A stretch of DNA of 8,407 bases from JAISGQ01 sp964500965 (GCA_964500965.1 CAZCQZ010000060.1:1-8407); one strand, 5' to 3'; counted from the stretch's first letter, positions 1 through 7,091 are shown. Notes: generated by a model not told the origin, from the sequence alone. Made by a program: numbers and translations.

Positions 1-8
1 TATTTTAT

Positions 9-16
9 CTCCTTTT
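9..16 (-). promoter_or_regulatory. Ribosome binding site of a gene starting just left of the window
   Basis: Read on the minus strand this is AAAAGGAG, followed by the 8 bases ATAAAATA up to the window edge. That spacing places a start codon immediately outside the window. It implies a further minus-strand gene directly downstream of the beta-galactosidase, possibly in the same transcription unit. The gene itself is not visible. Confidence 0.6.
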
Positions 17-65
17 AGGGCGTTTGTCGACTCTACTTAAAGTGTAATACTTCAGTACAAGAGAA

Positions 66-103
66 ACTTGGGTTATTGATAAATCGGAATTTATCGGTTA
101 AAT
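66..103. repeat. Palindromic intergenic repeat, copy A (degenerate)
   Basis: The core is GATAAAT (78-84), CGGA (85-88), ATTTATC (89-95): a perfect 7-bp inverted repeat with a 4-base loop. From ACTT at 66 through the palindrome it aligns with the block at 2334-2366, with one gap and a few mismatches. It lacks the CATGGCTCCC end seen in the other two copies, so it may be a decayed or partial member. It lies about 80 bases upstream of the presumed start of the next minus-strand gene, so a regulatory role is also possible. Confidence 0.5.
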
Positions 104-110
104 TACCAAC

Positions 111-133
111 AAAACGCCGAGGACGTCGTCCCC
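111..133 (-). terminator. Possible terminator after the beta-galactosidase gene
   Basis: On the minus strand GGGGAC (133-128) pairs with GTCCTC (124-119) across a GAC loop, with one G-U pair. GGCG and then TTTT (114-111) follow. This is a short GC-rich stem with a weak U run, 40 bases past the GH42 stop codon. The block resembles a GC-rich dispersed repeat I recall from ruminococcal intergenic regions, so it could be a repeat rather than a dedicated terminator. Confidence 0.4.
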
Positions 134-172
134 TACGCTTGAGAATTTAAGCATTCTTCTTAATCGGCTGTA

Positions 173-2191
173 TCAATACTTAAATATCCCGACGCCGTAT
201 TTCGGCAGTGTGACCAAATCGCCTGCCCGGTGATTTTTCCCTGTCAACAGCTCGGTGCAATCCGAGGGCACGGTGACGGCGCTTTCAAAATCGTTGTGGT
301 TAAGTGCGAAAAGATAGCATTTGTCGTTCTTATATCTTCTGGTTGTTTCCACGTTCTCATCGGAAACAATGCAATCAATGCCCTTTGCCGCTGCCAGCTT
401 GCCGAAAAGCCTGCAAAGGAACGCATCTTCGGCGGCAGTGCCGATATACCATGCTTCGCCCTTGCCGAAGTTGTTTTTCGTAACCGCCGCTTCACCGGCG
501 TAAAAATCACTGCCGTAGGAAGCTATTACCTCCGCGCCCTCGGAACGTATTGTCTCAAAGAGGAAGGAACAGCTATACTCTCCGGATAAATCTCCGTTTG
601 TAATACAAATGGTATTCTTGCGTTCGGGCGGCAGAGCATCGACCTCCTCAACCCAAACGCCGCACACATTGCGCAGCTTTCCGGGGTAAGCTCCGAAGAC
701 ACGGTCGGTTTCGTCAACCTGACCGGACATATATGTGGTGACAAGCGTTCCGCCGTTTTTAACAAATTCCTCAATACGCTGTGCGATGCCCTCGTTCATC
801 ATGTAGAGAACAGGGGCAACAAGAATATCGTATTTTGAAAAATCGTCCTTAACGCTTATCATATCGGTGGAAACGCCGTTCTTTGAAAGAGCGGCATAGT
901 AGCGGTGAACCTCTCTTTCATAGTCCATGTCGTTGCTCGGTCCTGCGGAATATTCAAGTGCCCAGCGGTTGTTCCAGTCCCAGATAACGGCGGCGCGGCT
1001 TTTCATACGGCTTCCGAGGGTTTCGTCCCCAAGTCTTTTAAGCTCATCGCCCAGCTCCGCGATTTCGCGGAACACCCTTGTGTTTTCGTGACCGCAGTGG
1101 TCGATGACCGCACCGTGGAATTTTTCACAGGCACCTTTTGAACGGCGCATCTGGAAAAACATGACCGTATCCGCTCCGTGAGCTACTGCCTGATAGCTCA
1201 AAAGCCGCATAACTCCGGGGCGTTTGAGAGCATTGTGGGTGTGCCAGTTTGTAACCGACGGGGTCTGCTCCATAAGGCAGAAAGGCTTGCCCTGCTTTAA
1301 ACCGCGCATGATGTCGTGTATCATGGAGGTGCGAGTATATGAATCGGTGGGAACAGGATAGCTGTCCCAGGAAATAAAGTCAAGATACTGTGCCCATTCG
1401 TGATAGTCGAGAGGCCAGTATGTACCCATGAGATTTGTTGTCACAGGAATGTGGGGCGTTACTTCCTTGAGCACCTCATATTCGCGGCGGTACATATTAA
1501 GCACCGCTTCGCTCTGATAGCGGCAGTAATCTATGCTCAGACCGGAAAAGGTCGAGCGGTGGTAGCCCCACTCCTCACTGAGATTTGTGGGAGGATTTAT
1601 TTCGTCGAAATCGTAAAGGGTGTGGCTCCAGAAGTTGAGATTCCACGCTTCGTTGACCTTATCTATTGTGCCGTAGCGTTTTTTCAGCCATTGGCGGAAG
1701 CCCTCCGCACATTTTTCGCAGTAGCAGGCGGCTTCAAACTCATTGGCAACGTGCCATGCAACAATGTTTTCGTTCTTTCCGTACCGCTCGGCAAGTTTAC
1801 GTGCCAGCGCAACGGAATATTTTGCGTAGGTGGGGCTGTTGGGGCATGAGTTGTGCCTGCCGCCGTAATTGCGGCGCATACCGTCCTTTGTTACCCTCAG
1901 AATATCGGGGTGTCGCTTTGCCATCCACGCCGGGTGTGCGGCAGTGCCGGTTGCAAAGCATATTTTAAAACCGTTGTCGGTTGCCATTTTGACAATTTTG
2001 TCAAGCTTTTCAAAATTGTATTCGTCCTCCGAGGGCTGGAGCAGTGCCCAGGAGAAAACGTTTATTGTCAGCACGTCAATGCCGCCGAGAGGAAGTATAC
2101 GCATATCCTCCTGCCATATTTCCTCCTCCCACTGTTCGGGATTGTAGTCGCCGCCGTAGAGGATTTTTTTGATTCTGCTGTCTTCTATCAT
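173..2191 (-). CDS. GH42 beta-galactosidase
   Basis: This is a 672-residue glycoside hydrolase of family 42, a retaining enzyme that removes terminal beta-galactosyl residues from oligosaccharides; some family members also act on alpha-L-arabinopyranosides. The catalytic TIM barrel covers about residues 10-390. The acid/base is Glu151 in WHVANEF and the nucleophile is Glu308 in LMEQTPS. Cys116 with Cys156, Cys158 and Cys161 (CYCEKC) match the zinc-binding cysteine set known from GH42 enzymes such as the Thermus one. A trimerisation domain (about 396-605) and a small beta C-terminal domain (about 612-672) follow, so the protein is full length. No signal peptide is visible, so it should act in the cytoplasm on imported oligosaccharides. 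The start is supported by AAAGGAG (2207-2201) 9 bases upstream. It lies 190 bases downstream of secA2 on the same strand, and I found no convincing promoter of its own. Confidence 0.95.
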   Translation of the reverse strand: MIEDSRIKKILYGGDYNPEQWEEEIWQEDMRILPLGGIDVLTINVFSWALLQPSEDEYNFEKLDKIVKMATDNGFKICFATGTAAHPAWMAKRHPDILRVTKDGMRRNYGGRHNSCPNSPTYAKYSVALARKLAERYGKNENIVAWHVANEFEAACYCEKCAEGFRQWLKKRYGTIDKVNEAWNLNFWSHTLYDFDEINPPTNLSEEWGYHRSTFSGLSIDYCRYQSEAVLNMYRREYEVLKEVTPHIPVTTNLMGTYWPLDYHEWAQYLDFISWDSYPVPTDSYTRTSMIHDIMRGLKQGKPFCLMEQTPSVTNWHTHNALKRPGVMRLLSYQAVAHGADTVMFFQMRRSKGACEKFHGAVIDHCGHENTRVFREIAELGDELKRLGDETLGSRMKSRAAVIWDWNNRWALEYSAGPSNDMDYEREVHRYYAALSKNGVSTDMISVKDDFSKYDILVAPVLYMMNEGIAQRIEEFVKNGGTLVTTYMSGQVDETDRVFGAYPGKLRNVCGVWVEEVDALPPERKNTICITNGDLSGEYSCSFLFETIRSEGAEVIASYGSDFYAGEAAVTKNNFGKGEAWYIGTAAEDAFLCRLFGKLAAAKGIDCIVSDENVETTRRYKNDKCYLFALNHNDFESAVTVPSDCTELLTGKNHRAGDLVTLPKYGVGIFKY

Positions 2192-2293
2192 GGTGATTTT
2201 CTCCTTTGTTTTTTCAAAGTTTTAATGCGATAGGGTGGGTGGTCGGTCACGCGATGGTACGCCGTTCGCTGTGGTTGAGAAATTTAAAGCAGT

Positions 2294-2374
2294 TGAAAAT
2301 TTCCAATTCATGGCTCCCTTGTGTAAATGGGGGACTTAAGTTTGTTGATAAATCGGAACTTATCAATCAATCCC
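2294..2374. repeat. Palindromic intergenic repeat, copy B (short form)
   Basis: It opens with TGAAAATTT (2294-2302). Then comes CATGGCTCCCTTGTGTAAA (2309-2327), identical over 19 bases to 8256-8274. ACTTAAG leads into the inverted repeat TTGATAA (2345-2351)/TTATCAA (2360-2366), and the copy ends AATCCC. Compared with the copy at 8237-8407 it has lost the right arm of the first hairpin and the whole GTCAC/GTGAC hairpin, so it looks like an internal-deletion derivative. It fills much of the gap between secA2 and the beta-galactosidase and is not protein coding. Confidence 0.7.
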
Positions 2375-2381
2375 ACTGCCG

Positions 2382-4739
2382 TTATTCCTCGTCATAATCC
2401 TCCGTATCGTCATCGTCGTCAACGCCTTTAATACCCATAAGCTTTCTGAGCAGGTCGGGCATACGGCTGAACTGGTCGGCGGATTCGTCAATGAGATATG
2501 TCCATGTGGAGGTCGGACCACGCATATTGGAGCGTTCAAAATCAACGCCGTTTTCCCCTATGACAGCGGTATCGAATGCATCAACCACAGCACGGTCTAT
2601 AGCCTCATACATGGAGGTAAAAGCGATAATCGCCTCTCGTCTGAACTCGTCAAGAGGATTCTTGCCGCCGATTACCACAAGATGTATACCCTGTCTGACG
2701 TCACTTATATGGTCGAGGTACTCCGCCCAGTAGCGGTTCATGAAGTACAGCAGAAGCTGTCGCTCCACAAGGGCAACCTTTTCCGCACCGTAAGCCTTTT
2801 GCAGACGTATTGCCTTTTCGGGGTTTTTAGTCGCAAGCAGTCGCGGCTCAATATCTCCGCGCAGAATATGGTAGTGCCTTGAGTGTATCGCACGGCGCTG
2901 GTCGTCAATTATCTGCGTGTAACGGGAGAGCTGTATTCTCATGTCCTGATAATAGCCCTCGGCTATCCTCTGGACGTGTTCAACCTCTATTGCCACTCGC
3001 TTATCTCTTATTACATTCGTTCCGGAATAGGACATGACGTATTTCGGCAACAGCTTTTGCAGTCCGAATTTTACCATCAGGTCATCCTCAATGGATACGA
3101 AAAACTGAGTTTCGCCGGGGTCACCCTGTCTGCCGGCACGTCCGCGAAGCTGATTATCTATTCTGCGGCTCTCATAATGGTTTGTGCCGATAACAAGCAG
3201 TCCGCCCAGTGAGCGGATTTTTTCCGCCTGAGCTTCACTGTCTCCGCCAAGCTTAATATCAACTCCGCGACCTGCCATGTTGGTGGAAACGGTGACAGCT
3301 CCCAGAGTTCCTGCCTTTGCGATAATGGCGGCTTCACGGTCGTCCTGACGTGCGTTAAGCACCTGAGTGAACACGCCCGCTTTTCTAAGCTCTCCTGCAA
3401 GCCACTCGCTTTCCTCAACGGTGGTCGTGCCGATAAGCACCGGTCTGCCGGTTGCGTGCTGGCTCTTAACCTCCGTTATAACCGCGCGCATTTTGGCTTC
3501 CTTGGTGGAAAAGAGGTTATCCTCCCTGTCCTTTCGGATAAGGGGCTTGTTGGGCGGTATTTCAATGATTTTCAGCCCGTACATATTGTAAAATTCATCT
3601 GCGGAGGTGGAGGCTGTGCCGGTCATTCCGCAGAATTTGGCGTACATGGTAATAAAATACTGTATGGTTATCTGGGACATTATCATGCCTGCACTGACGT
3701 TTGAAATGCCCTCTTTAATTTCCACCGCCGCCTGAAGTCCGTCGGGGTAGTGGCGGTTTTCAACAACACGTCCGGTAAACTCGTCTATTATTTCAATCTT
3801 TCCGTCACGGACAAGATAATCCCTGTCCGCTCTCAGAAGATGCTCCGCTTTAAGGGCGTTCTGAATAGCGTCCAAAACCTCAAGATTATCTTCTCCGAAA
3901 AGGTTATCTATTTTAAGTATTCTTTCGACAGTGACTATGCCTTTCTGGGTAAGGCTGGTCTGATTTGAAAACTGGTCAACCTTGAAATGTACGTCAACGG
4001 TCAGCATTTTGGCTATATCACGGGCTTTTTTCGCGATGCTTGTGGAAAAAGGAACATCGCCGGCGATAACAAGAGGTACACGGGCTTCGTCAATAAGCAT
4101 TGAATCCGCTTCATCGACAATAGCATACTGATACTTTCTCTGCACAAGCTCATCTCTTGTGCTTGCAAGGAAGTCTCGCAGATAGTCAAAGCCGCACTCC
4201 TTGAGAGTGATGTAAAGAATATCCTTTTTGTACATTTCCTTTCGCGTTTCAAAATCGCTTTCGGCGGTTATATAGCCGACGGAAAGCCCCAGCATTTCGT
4301 AAGCTTCATGCATCCACTCATAGTCACGTTCAACAAGGTAGTCGTTAAAGGTTATCATGTGAACACGGTGCCCCATAAGACCGTACATGACGGCAGGCAT
4401 GACCGCCGCAAGGGTTTTTCCCTCACCGGTGTACATTTCCACAAGGTTGCCCTCAAAAAGAGCAACGCCGCCCAAAACCTGGGTATCATAGGCGGTAAGA
4501 CCGGTTACGCGGCGCAGGGCTTCCTTTGCAAGGGCAAAGCAGGGAATGAGAAATTTTTTGCAGTACTCCTCACTCTGTCCCGCCATCTGCTCACGCAGCC
4601 AGCCGGCAAAAACGCGCAGTGCATTGTCGGTTTTATTCGTAAAATCAAGGGAGTTTATCTGTTCGATTGTGCTTTTATTTCTGTCGATAAATGCGGCAGA
4701 CGGACCGACCATTTCTTTGATTGTGTGCCGTAAGCCCAT
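2382..4739 (-). CDS. secA2: SecA2-type preprotein translocase ATPase (accessory SecA)
   Basis: This 785-residue SecA-family motor hydrolyses ATP to drive preproteins through the SecYEG channel. It shows the Q motif (YDTQ, about 84-87), Walker A TGEGKT (104-109), DEAD at 209-212 followed by SMLIDEAR, a preprotein-binding region (about 225-370), GMTGTA (371-376), GTTTVEESE (437-445), STNMAGRGVDIKLGG (485-499) and QLRGRAGRQGD (530-540). The helical scaffold and two-helix finger begin near 670 (YWAEYLDHISDVRQGI). The protein ends in an Asp/Glu-rich tail (774-785) and lacks the C-terminal cysteine zinc motif of housekeeping SecA. Length, missing zinc domain and divergence from housekeeping motifs favour an accessory SecA2; a divergent sole SecA cannot be excluded. 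An in-frame ATG at 4811 is rejected because it lies inside the promoter's -35 box. The start at 4739 has GGGAGGG just upstream. No export substrate or accessory Sec gene lies nearby. Confidence 0.88.
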   Translation of the reverse strand: MGLRHTIKEMVGPSAAFIDRNKSTIEQINSLDFTNKTDNALRVFAGWLREQMAGQSEEYCKKFLIPCFALAKEALRRVTGLTAYDTQVLGGVALFEGNLVEMYTGEGKTLAAVMPAVMYGLMGHRVHMITFNDYLVERDYEWMHEAYEMLGLSVGYITAESDFETRKEMYKKDILYITLKECGFDYLRDFLASTRDELVQRKYQYAIVDEADSMLIDEARVPLVIAGDVPFSTSIAKKARDIAKMLTVDVHFKVDQFSNQTSLTQKGIVTVERILKIDNLFGEDNLEVLDAIQNALKAEHLLRADRDYLVRDGKIEIIDEFTGRVVENRHYPDGLQAAVEIKEGISNVSAGMIMSQITIQYFITMYAKFCGMTGTASTSADEFYNMYGLKIIEIPPNKPLIRKDREDNLFSTKEAKMRAVITEVKSQHATGRPVLIGTTTVEESEWLAGELRKAGVFTQVLNARQDDREAAIIAKAGTLGAVTVSTNMAGRGVDIKLGGDSEAQAEKIRSLGGLLVIGTNHYESRRIDNQLRGRAGRQGDPGETQFFVSIEDDLMVKFGLQKLLPKYVMSYSGTNVIRDKRVAIEVEHVQRIAEGYYQDMRIQLSRYTQIIDDQRRAIHSRHYHILRGDIEPRLLATKNPEKAIRLQKAYGAEKVALVERQLLLYFMNRYWAEYLDHISDVRQGIHLVVIGGKNPLDEFRREAIIAFTSMYEAIDRAVVDAFDTAVIGENGVDFERSNMRGPTSTWTYLIDESADQFSRMPDLLRKLMGIKGVDDDDDTEDYDEE

Positions 4740-4745
4740 AATAAA

Positions 4746-4752
4746 CCCTCCC
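4746..4752 (-). promoter_or_regulatory. Ribosome binding site deciding the secA2 start
   Basis: GGGAGGG on the minus strand lies 6 bases before the ATG at 4739-4737. It fixes the start there rather than at the in-frame ATG at 4811, which overlaps the promoter. Confidence 0.85.
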
Positions 4753-4782
4753 TGTAAGATTATTTCGGTTATATACCTTTTT

Positions 4783-4811
4783 ATTATACGAGCATAGACG
4801 GATATTTGCAA
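4783..4811 (-). promoter_or_regulatory. secA2 promoter
   Basis: The minus strand carries TTGCAA (4811-4806), a 17-base spacer and a perfect TATAAT (4788-4783). Transcription would begin near 4776, giving a leader of under 40 bases before the secA2 ATG. It faces away from the gpsA promoter, with about 54 bases between the two -35 boxes. Confidence 0.8.
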
Positions 4812-4865
4812 GTGATTTAAGAGCGCGGATTAAAAGAAGTTATTATGAAGGTGCGGTTTGCTTTG

Positions 4866-4894
4866 TTGACAAATGCCGCCGCGGAGGGTAATAT
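4866..4894 (+). promoter_or_regulatory. gpsA promoter
   Basis: A perfect TTGACA (4866-4871), a 17-base GC-rich spacer and TAATAT (4889-4894) form a strong sigma-A promoter. The expected transcription start is near 4901, about 10 bases before the ribosome binding site, so the leader is very short. Confidence 0.8.
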
Positions 4895-4910
4895 ATATTC
4901 AACTACCTTA

Positions 4911-4916
4911 AAGGGG
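4911..4916 (+). promoter_or_regulatory. Ribosome binding site for the gpsA TTG start
   Basis: AAGGGG lies 8 bases before the TTG at 4925. The nearer ATG at 4917 directly abuts this site and runs into a stop after two more codons, so TTG is the credible start. Confidence 0.75.
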
Positions 4917-4924
4917 ATGTTTTT

Positions 4925-5923
4925 TTGAAAGTAGCAGTTCTGGGAACGGGAAGCTGGGGCACTGCTCTGGCGCAGGTTCTTGATGATAACGGTCATAACG
5001 TTACGATGTACGGCGTTGATAATGACGAAATTTCCGAAATAAATCAAAGGCACACCAATACAAGATATTTTCACGGCATAAAGCTCGGTGAGGGCTTGCG
5101 TGCGACGGCTGACCCCGAACAGGCAATGGACGGCGCACAGCTTGTGCTTATTACAGTGCCTACGAAATTCGTGTCAAACGCCCTGAACGCCGTAAAGCCC
5201 TATGTCAAGCCGGGAACGCTGGTAGTCAATGCCAGCAAGGGCTTTGATATTAACACCGACAAGCGCATGACGGAGACGGTTCGCGATATTCTGGGCGAAT
5301 GCGGCATAATGCCGGTGGTTTCGGTAATCGGTCCGAGCCATGCGGAGGAGGTCATTTTAAGGCGAGTTACCTGTATATGCTCGGTGTCAACGGACACTGA
5401 GGCGGCAAAGCTGGCACAGCAGATTTTTTCAAACAATTATATGCGCCTTTACGTCAACACCGATGAGGTGGGGGCTGAGTATGCCGTTGCCATAAAGAAT
5501 GTAATCGCTCTGGCGAGCGGTATGCTTTCGGGACTTGGCTTCGGTGATAACAGCCGGGCGGCGCTTGTAACAAGAGGTCTTACGGAGATGATGCGCTACT
5601 GCACCGCAAAGGGCGGCAAAGCCGAGACATGCTGCGGACTTGCAGGCATAGGCGATCTTATGGTAACGTGCTTTTCACCTCATTCGAGAAACTATCAGGC
5701 AGGCTTTATAATGGGACAGGACGACAGCTCCATGGGCTTTTTGCGAGACAATAAAAAAACCGTGGAGGGCGTGTATAGCTGCAAGGTAATCTATGAGGAC
5801 GCAAAGGCTAATTACGGCTTTTCCATGCCGATTATCAGCAGTATTTACGACGTGCTTTTCAATGGCAAGCACCCGTCTTCCGCTTTGCACGAGCTGATGA
5901 ACAGACCGCTTACGGAGGAATGA
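4925..5923 (+). CDS. gpsA: NAD(P)-dependent glycerol-3-phosphate dehydrogenase
   Basis: This cytoplasmic enzyme of 332 residues interconverts dihydroxyacetone phosphate and sn-glycerol 3-phosphate, supplying the backbone for membrane phospholipids. The N-terminal Rossmann fold has GTGSWGTA (7-14) for dinucleotide binding. NASKG carries Lys105, and IGPSHAEEV (135-143) is a family signature. The C-terminal helical domain holds the catalytic Lys191 (AIKNVIALASG), Asp244 in GLAGIGDLMVTC, and Arg255-Asn256, which in the family bind the substrate phosphate. VEGVYSCK (280-287) is also typical. Length and motifs are normal, so it should be active. The start codon is TTG (the first residue is still Met). 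It is divergent from secA2 with its own promoter. The usual clostridial partner plsY is not next to it here. Confidence 0.97.
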   Translation: MKVAVLGTGSWGTALAQVLDDNGHNVTMYGVDNDEISEINQRHTNTRYFHGIKLGEGLRATADPEQAMDGAQLVLITVPTKFVSNALNAVKPYVKPGTLVVNASKGFDINTDKRMTETVRDILGECGIMPVVSVIGPSHAEEVILRRVTCICSVSTDTEAAKLAQQIFSNNYMRLYVNTDEVGAEYAVAIKNVIALASGMLSGLGFGDNSRAALVTRGLTEMMRYCTAKGGKAETCCGLAGIGDLMVTCFSPHSRNYQAGFIMGQDDSSMGFLRDNKKTVEGVYSCKVIYEDAKANYGFSMPIISSIYDVLFNGKHPSSALHELMNRPLTEE

Positions 5924-5949
5924 TGCTTTAAAAGGCAAAGGGCGTTTTT

Positions 5950-6060
5950 ATTATAAAATTTTTACTCTTTCTGACGCTATTGTACCTTGTCATAATCGCC
6001 GGCGGTTTGTGCTCGTTTCTTGACAAAAAACATCGGCTTTTGTATAATCGGTATAACTAG
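5950..6060 (+). other. Unassigned open stretch with membrane-like translation
   Basis: Between gpsA and lacI one frame stays open from 5932 to the TAG at 6058-6060. It translates to a very hydrophobic run (FIIKFLLFLTLLYLVIIAGG) followed by a basic tail (LDKKHRLLYNRYN). That is the shape of a single-span small membrane protein with a positive cytoplasmic end. No ATG or GTG is available. ATT at 5950 follows a purine-rich AAAGGG at 7 bases, and TTG at 5980 has no ribosome binding site. The tail also overlaps the lacI promoter. It may be chance in T-rich DNA or a gene remnant. Confidence 0.2.
6020..6048 (+). promoter_or_regulatory. lacI-family regulator promoter
   Basis: TTGACA (6020-6025), a 17-base spacer and TATAAT (6043-6048) match the sigma-A consensus perfectly in both boxes. 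Transcription should start near 6055. No clear CG-centred palindrome of the LacI-operator type overlaps it, so autoregulation cannot be argued from the sequence. Confidence 0.88.
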
Positions 6061-6066
6061 CAATAC

Positions 6067-6071
6067 GGAGG
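6067..6071 (+). promoter_or_regulatory. Ribosome binding site deciding the regulator start
   Basis: GGAGG with 8 bases to the ATG at 6080. A longer frame would open with TTG at 6020, but that codon is part of the -35 box and could not be in the transcript. Confidence 0.85.
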
Positions 6072-6079
6072 CGAAAACA

Positions 6080-7087
6080 ATGGCGGCAACAATGAAAGAT
6101 ATTTCCCGAATGACGGGGCTTTCAATAGCCACTGTTTCAAAATGCATAAACGGACAAAATGTGCGCCGTGAAAACCGCAAGCTGATTGAAGATGCCATTG
6201 AGCAGCTCGGATATGTCAGAGACGAATCCGCGCGGTCGATGAAAACCGGCAGAAGCGGAATTATTGCAATAATAGTGCCGAATCTTGAAATATCAATGAT
6301 ATGTGTGTTTGTCCGCGAATGTCAGAGCCTGCTGATGAAAAAAGGGTTTGTTCCTGTGGTGTGCGCAAGCGAAAACAGCGAGGAACGCGAGCAGGAGCTG
6401 GTTTCAAGGCTAAAGGCAAGTCAGATTGACGGCATGATAATTATGCCGGTCAGCCGTAATACGACCCGTGCCTATGACTATCTCAAGGAGCAGAATCTGC
6501 CCTTTGTTTTCTTCGACCAGTTTATCCCCACATATCCGTCAAACTGCGTTGCTTTGCGCGGTGAAAAGGCTCTTGAGGAGCTTATGCTGGAGTTTAAAGA
6601 GCAGGGACACAGGCACATCGGCGTTATGTCCGGGGCATTGAGGCTGGCGGCGTTTGAACGCCGTGGGGCACGTATTGCGGAGGTCGCCGAAAGGTACGGC
6701 ATAAAATGTCTTGAGCTGTGCTGCGGAGACGGTGCGGAAAGTGTCAATAAGCTTATGAAACATGAAAATCCGCCAACGGCGGTGATTTGTCTGAGCGAGG
6801 ATGTTACCGTCAGCGCGTATGTGGAGCTTCACCGAATGGGGTACAGTGTGCCGGCGGACATTTCGCTGGTAGGCGTGAGAAACTGTCCGGAGCGCAAAGG
6901 CGTCCTGCCTGTTGACCTGACGCTTTTTGACCAGCCCATAGGTCGTTGCGCCGAAGCCTGCGTTGATACGTTGCACGAAAAGCTGATGCTTAAATACGAT
7001 AAGCTTTCGGTGGGCGGCGCAAGCAAAAGAGTTGATGTCGCCGTTAAGCTTCACAGAGGTTCTACGGTAGGAAGTGCGGCAAAATAA
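6080..7087 (+). CDS. LacI/GalR-family transcriptional regulator
   Basis: This 335-residue DNA-binding regulator has the family layout. The N-terminal helix-turn-helix is MKDISRMTGLSIATVSKCING (residues 5-25). The hinge region is at about 46-58 (YVRDESARSMKTG). A two-lobe periplasmic-binding-protein-like sensor domain runs from about 60 (GIIAIIVPN) to the end, with GHRHIGVMSG (176-185) and ADISLVGVRN (259-268) as landmarks. Such proteins usually repress sugar genes and are released by a small ligand. The usual GFDD/GYDD motif of the pocket reads GVRN here (265-268), so the ligand may be unusual. The start at 6080 is set by GGAGG and the promoter. The gene appears monocistronic and ends at a strong terminator shared with the convergent glycosyltransferase. 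Its target is unknown; the GH42 gene is a guess by proximity only. Confidence 0.92.
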   Translation: MAATMKDISRMTGLSIATVSKCINGQNVRRENRKLIEDAIEQLGYVRDESARSMKTGRSGIIAIIVPNLEISMICVFVRECQSLLMKKGFVPVVCASENSEEREQELVSRLKASQIDGMIIMPVSRNTTRAYDYLKEQNLPFVFFDQFIPTYPSNCVALRGEKALEELMLEFKEQGHRHIGVMSGALRLAAFERRGARIAEVAERYGIKCLELCCGDGAESVNKLMKHENPPTAVICLSEDVTVSAYVELHRMGYSVPADISLVGVRNCPERKGVLPVDLTLFDQPIGRCAEACVDTLHEKLMLKYDKLSVGGASKRVDVAVKLHRGSTVGSAAK

Positions 7088-7091
7088 GAAA

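Noticed and set aside
1400..1849. 149-codon open frame antisense to the beta-galactosidase
   Set aside because: It is a codon-bias shadow of the real gene, without start signals or recognisable domains.
2206..2397. Short plus-strand open frame of 63 codons between secA2 and the beta-galactosidase
   Set aside because: It reads through the palindromic repeat and into the antisense of the secA2 end; no ribosome binding site and no family resemblance.
4737..4811. Extension of SecA2 to an upstream ATG at 4811, adding 24 residues
   Set aside because: The extra codons lie across the -35 and -10 boxes of the promoter. The ATG at 4739 has a strong ribosome binding site and matches the usual SecA N-terminus.
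4917..4928. ATG-TTT-TTT-TGA leader peptide overlapping the gpsA TTG start
   Set aside because: AAGGGG directly abuts the ATG, leaving no spacing for initiation, and the peptide would be three residues.
5924..5960. Terminator after gpsA
   Set aside because: A T run is present, but only a weak, mismatched stem can be drawn before it.
6043..6056. LacI-type operator over the -10 region of the regulator's promoter
   Set aside because: AATCGGTA looks partly like the AANCGNTT consensus, but the two halves are not complementary beyond one position.
6020..6079. Extension of the LacI-family protein to a TTG at 6020
   Set aside because: That TTG is the first half of the TTGACA -35 box, and GGAGG precedes the ATG at 6080.
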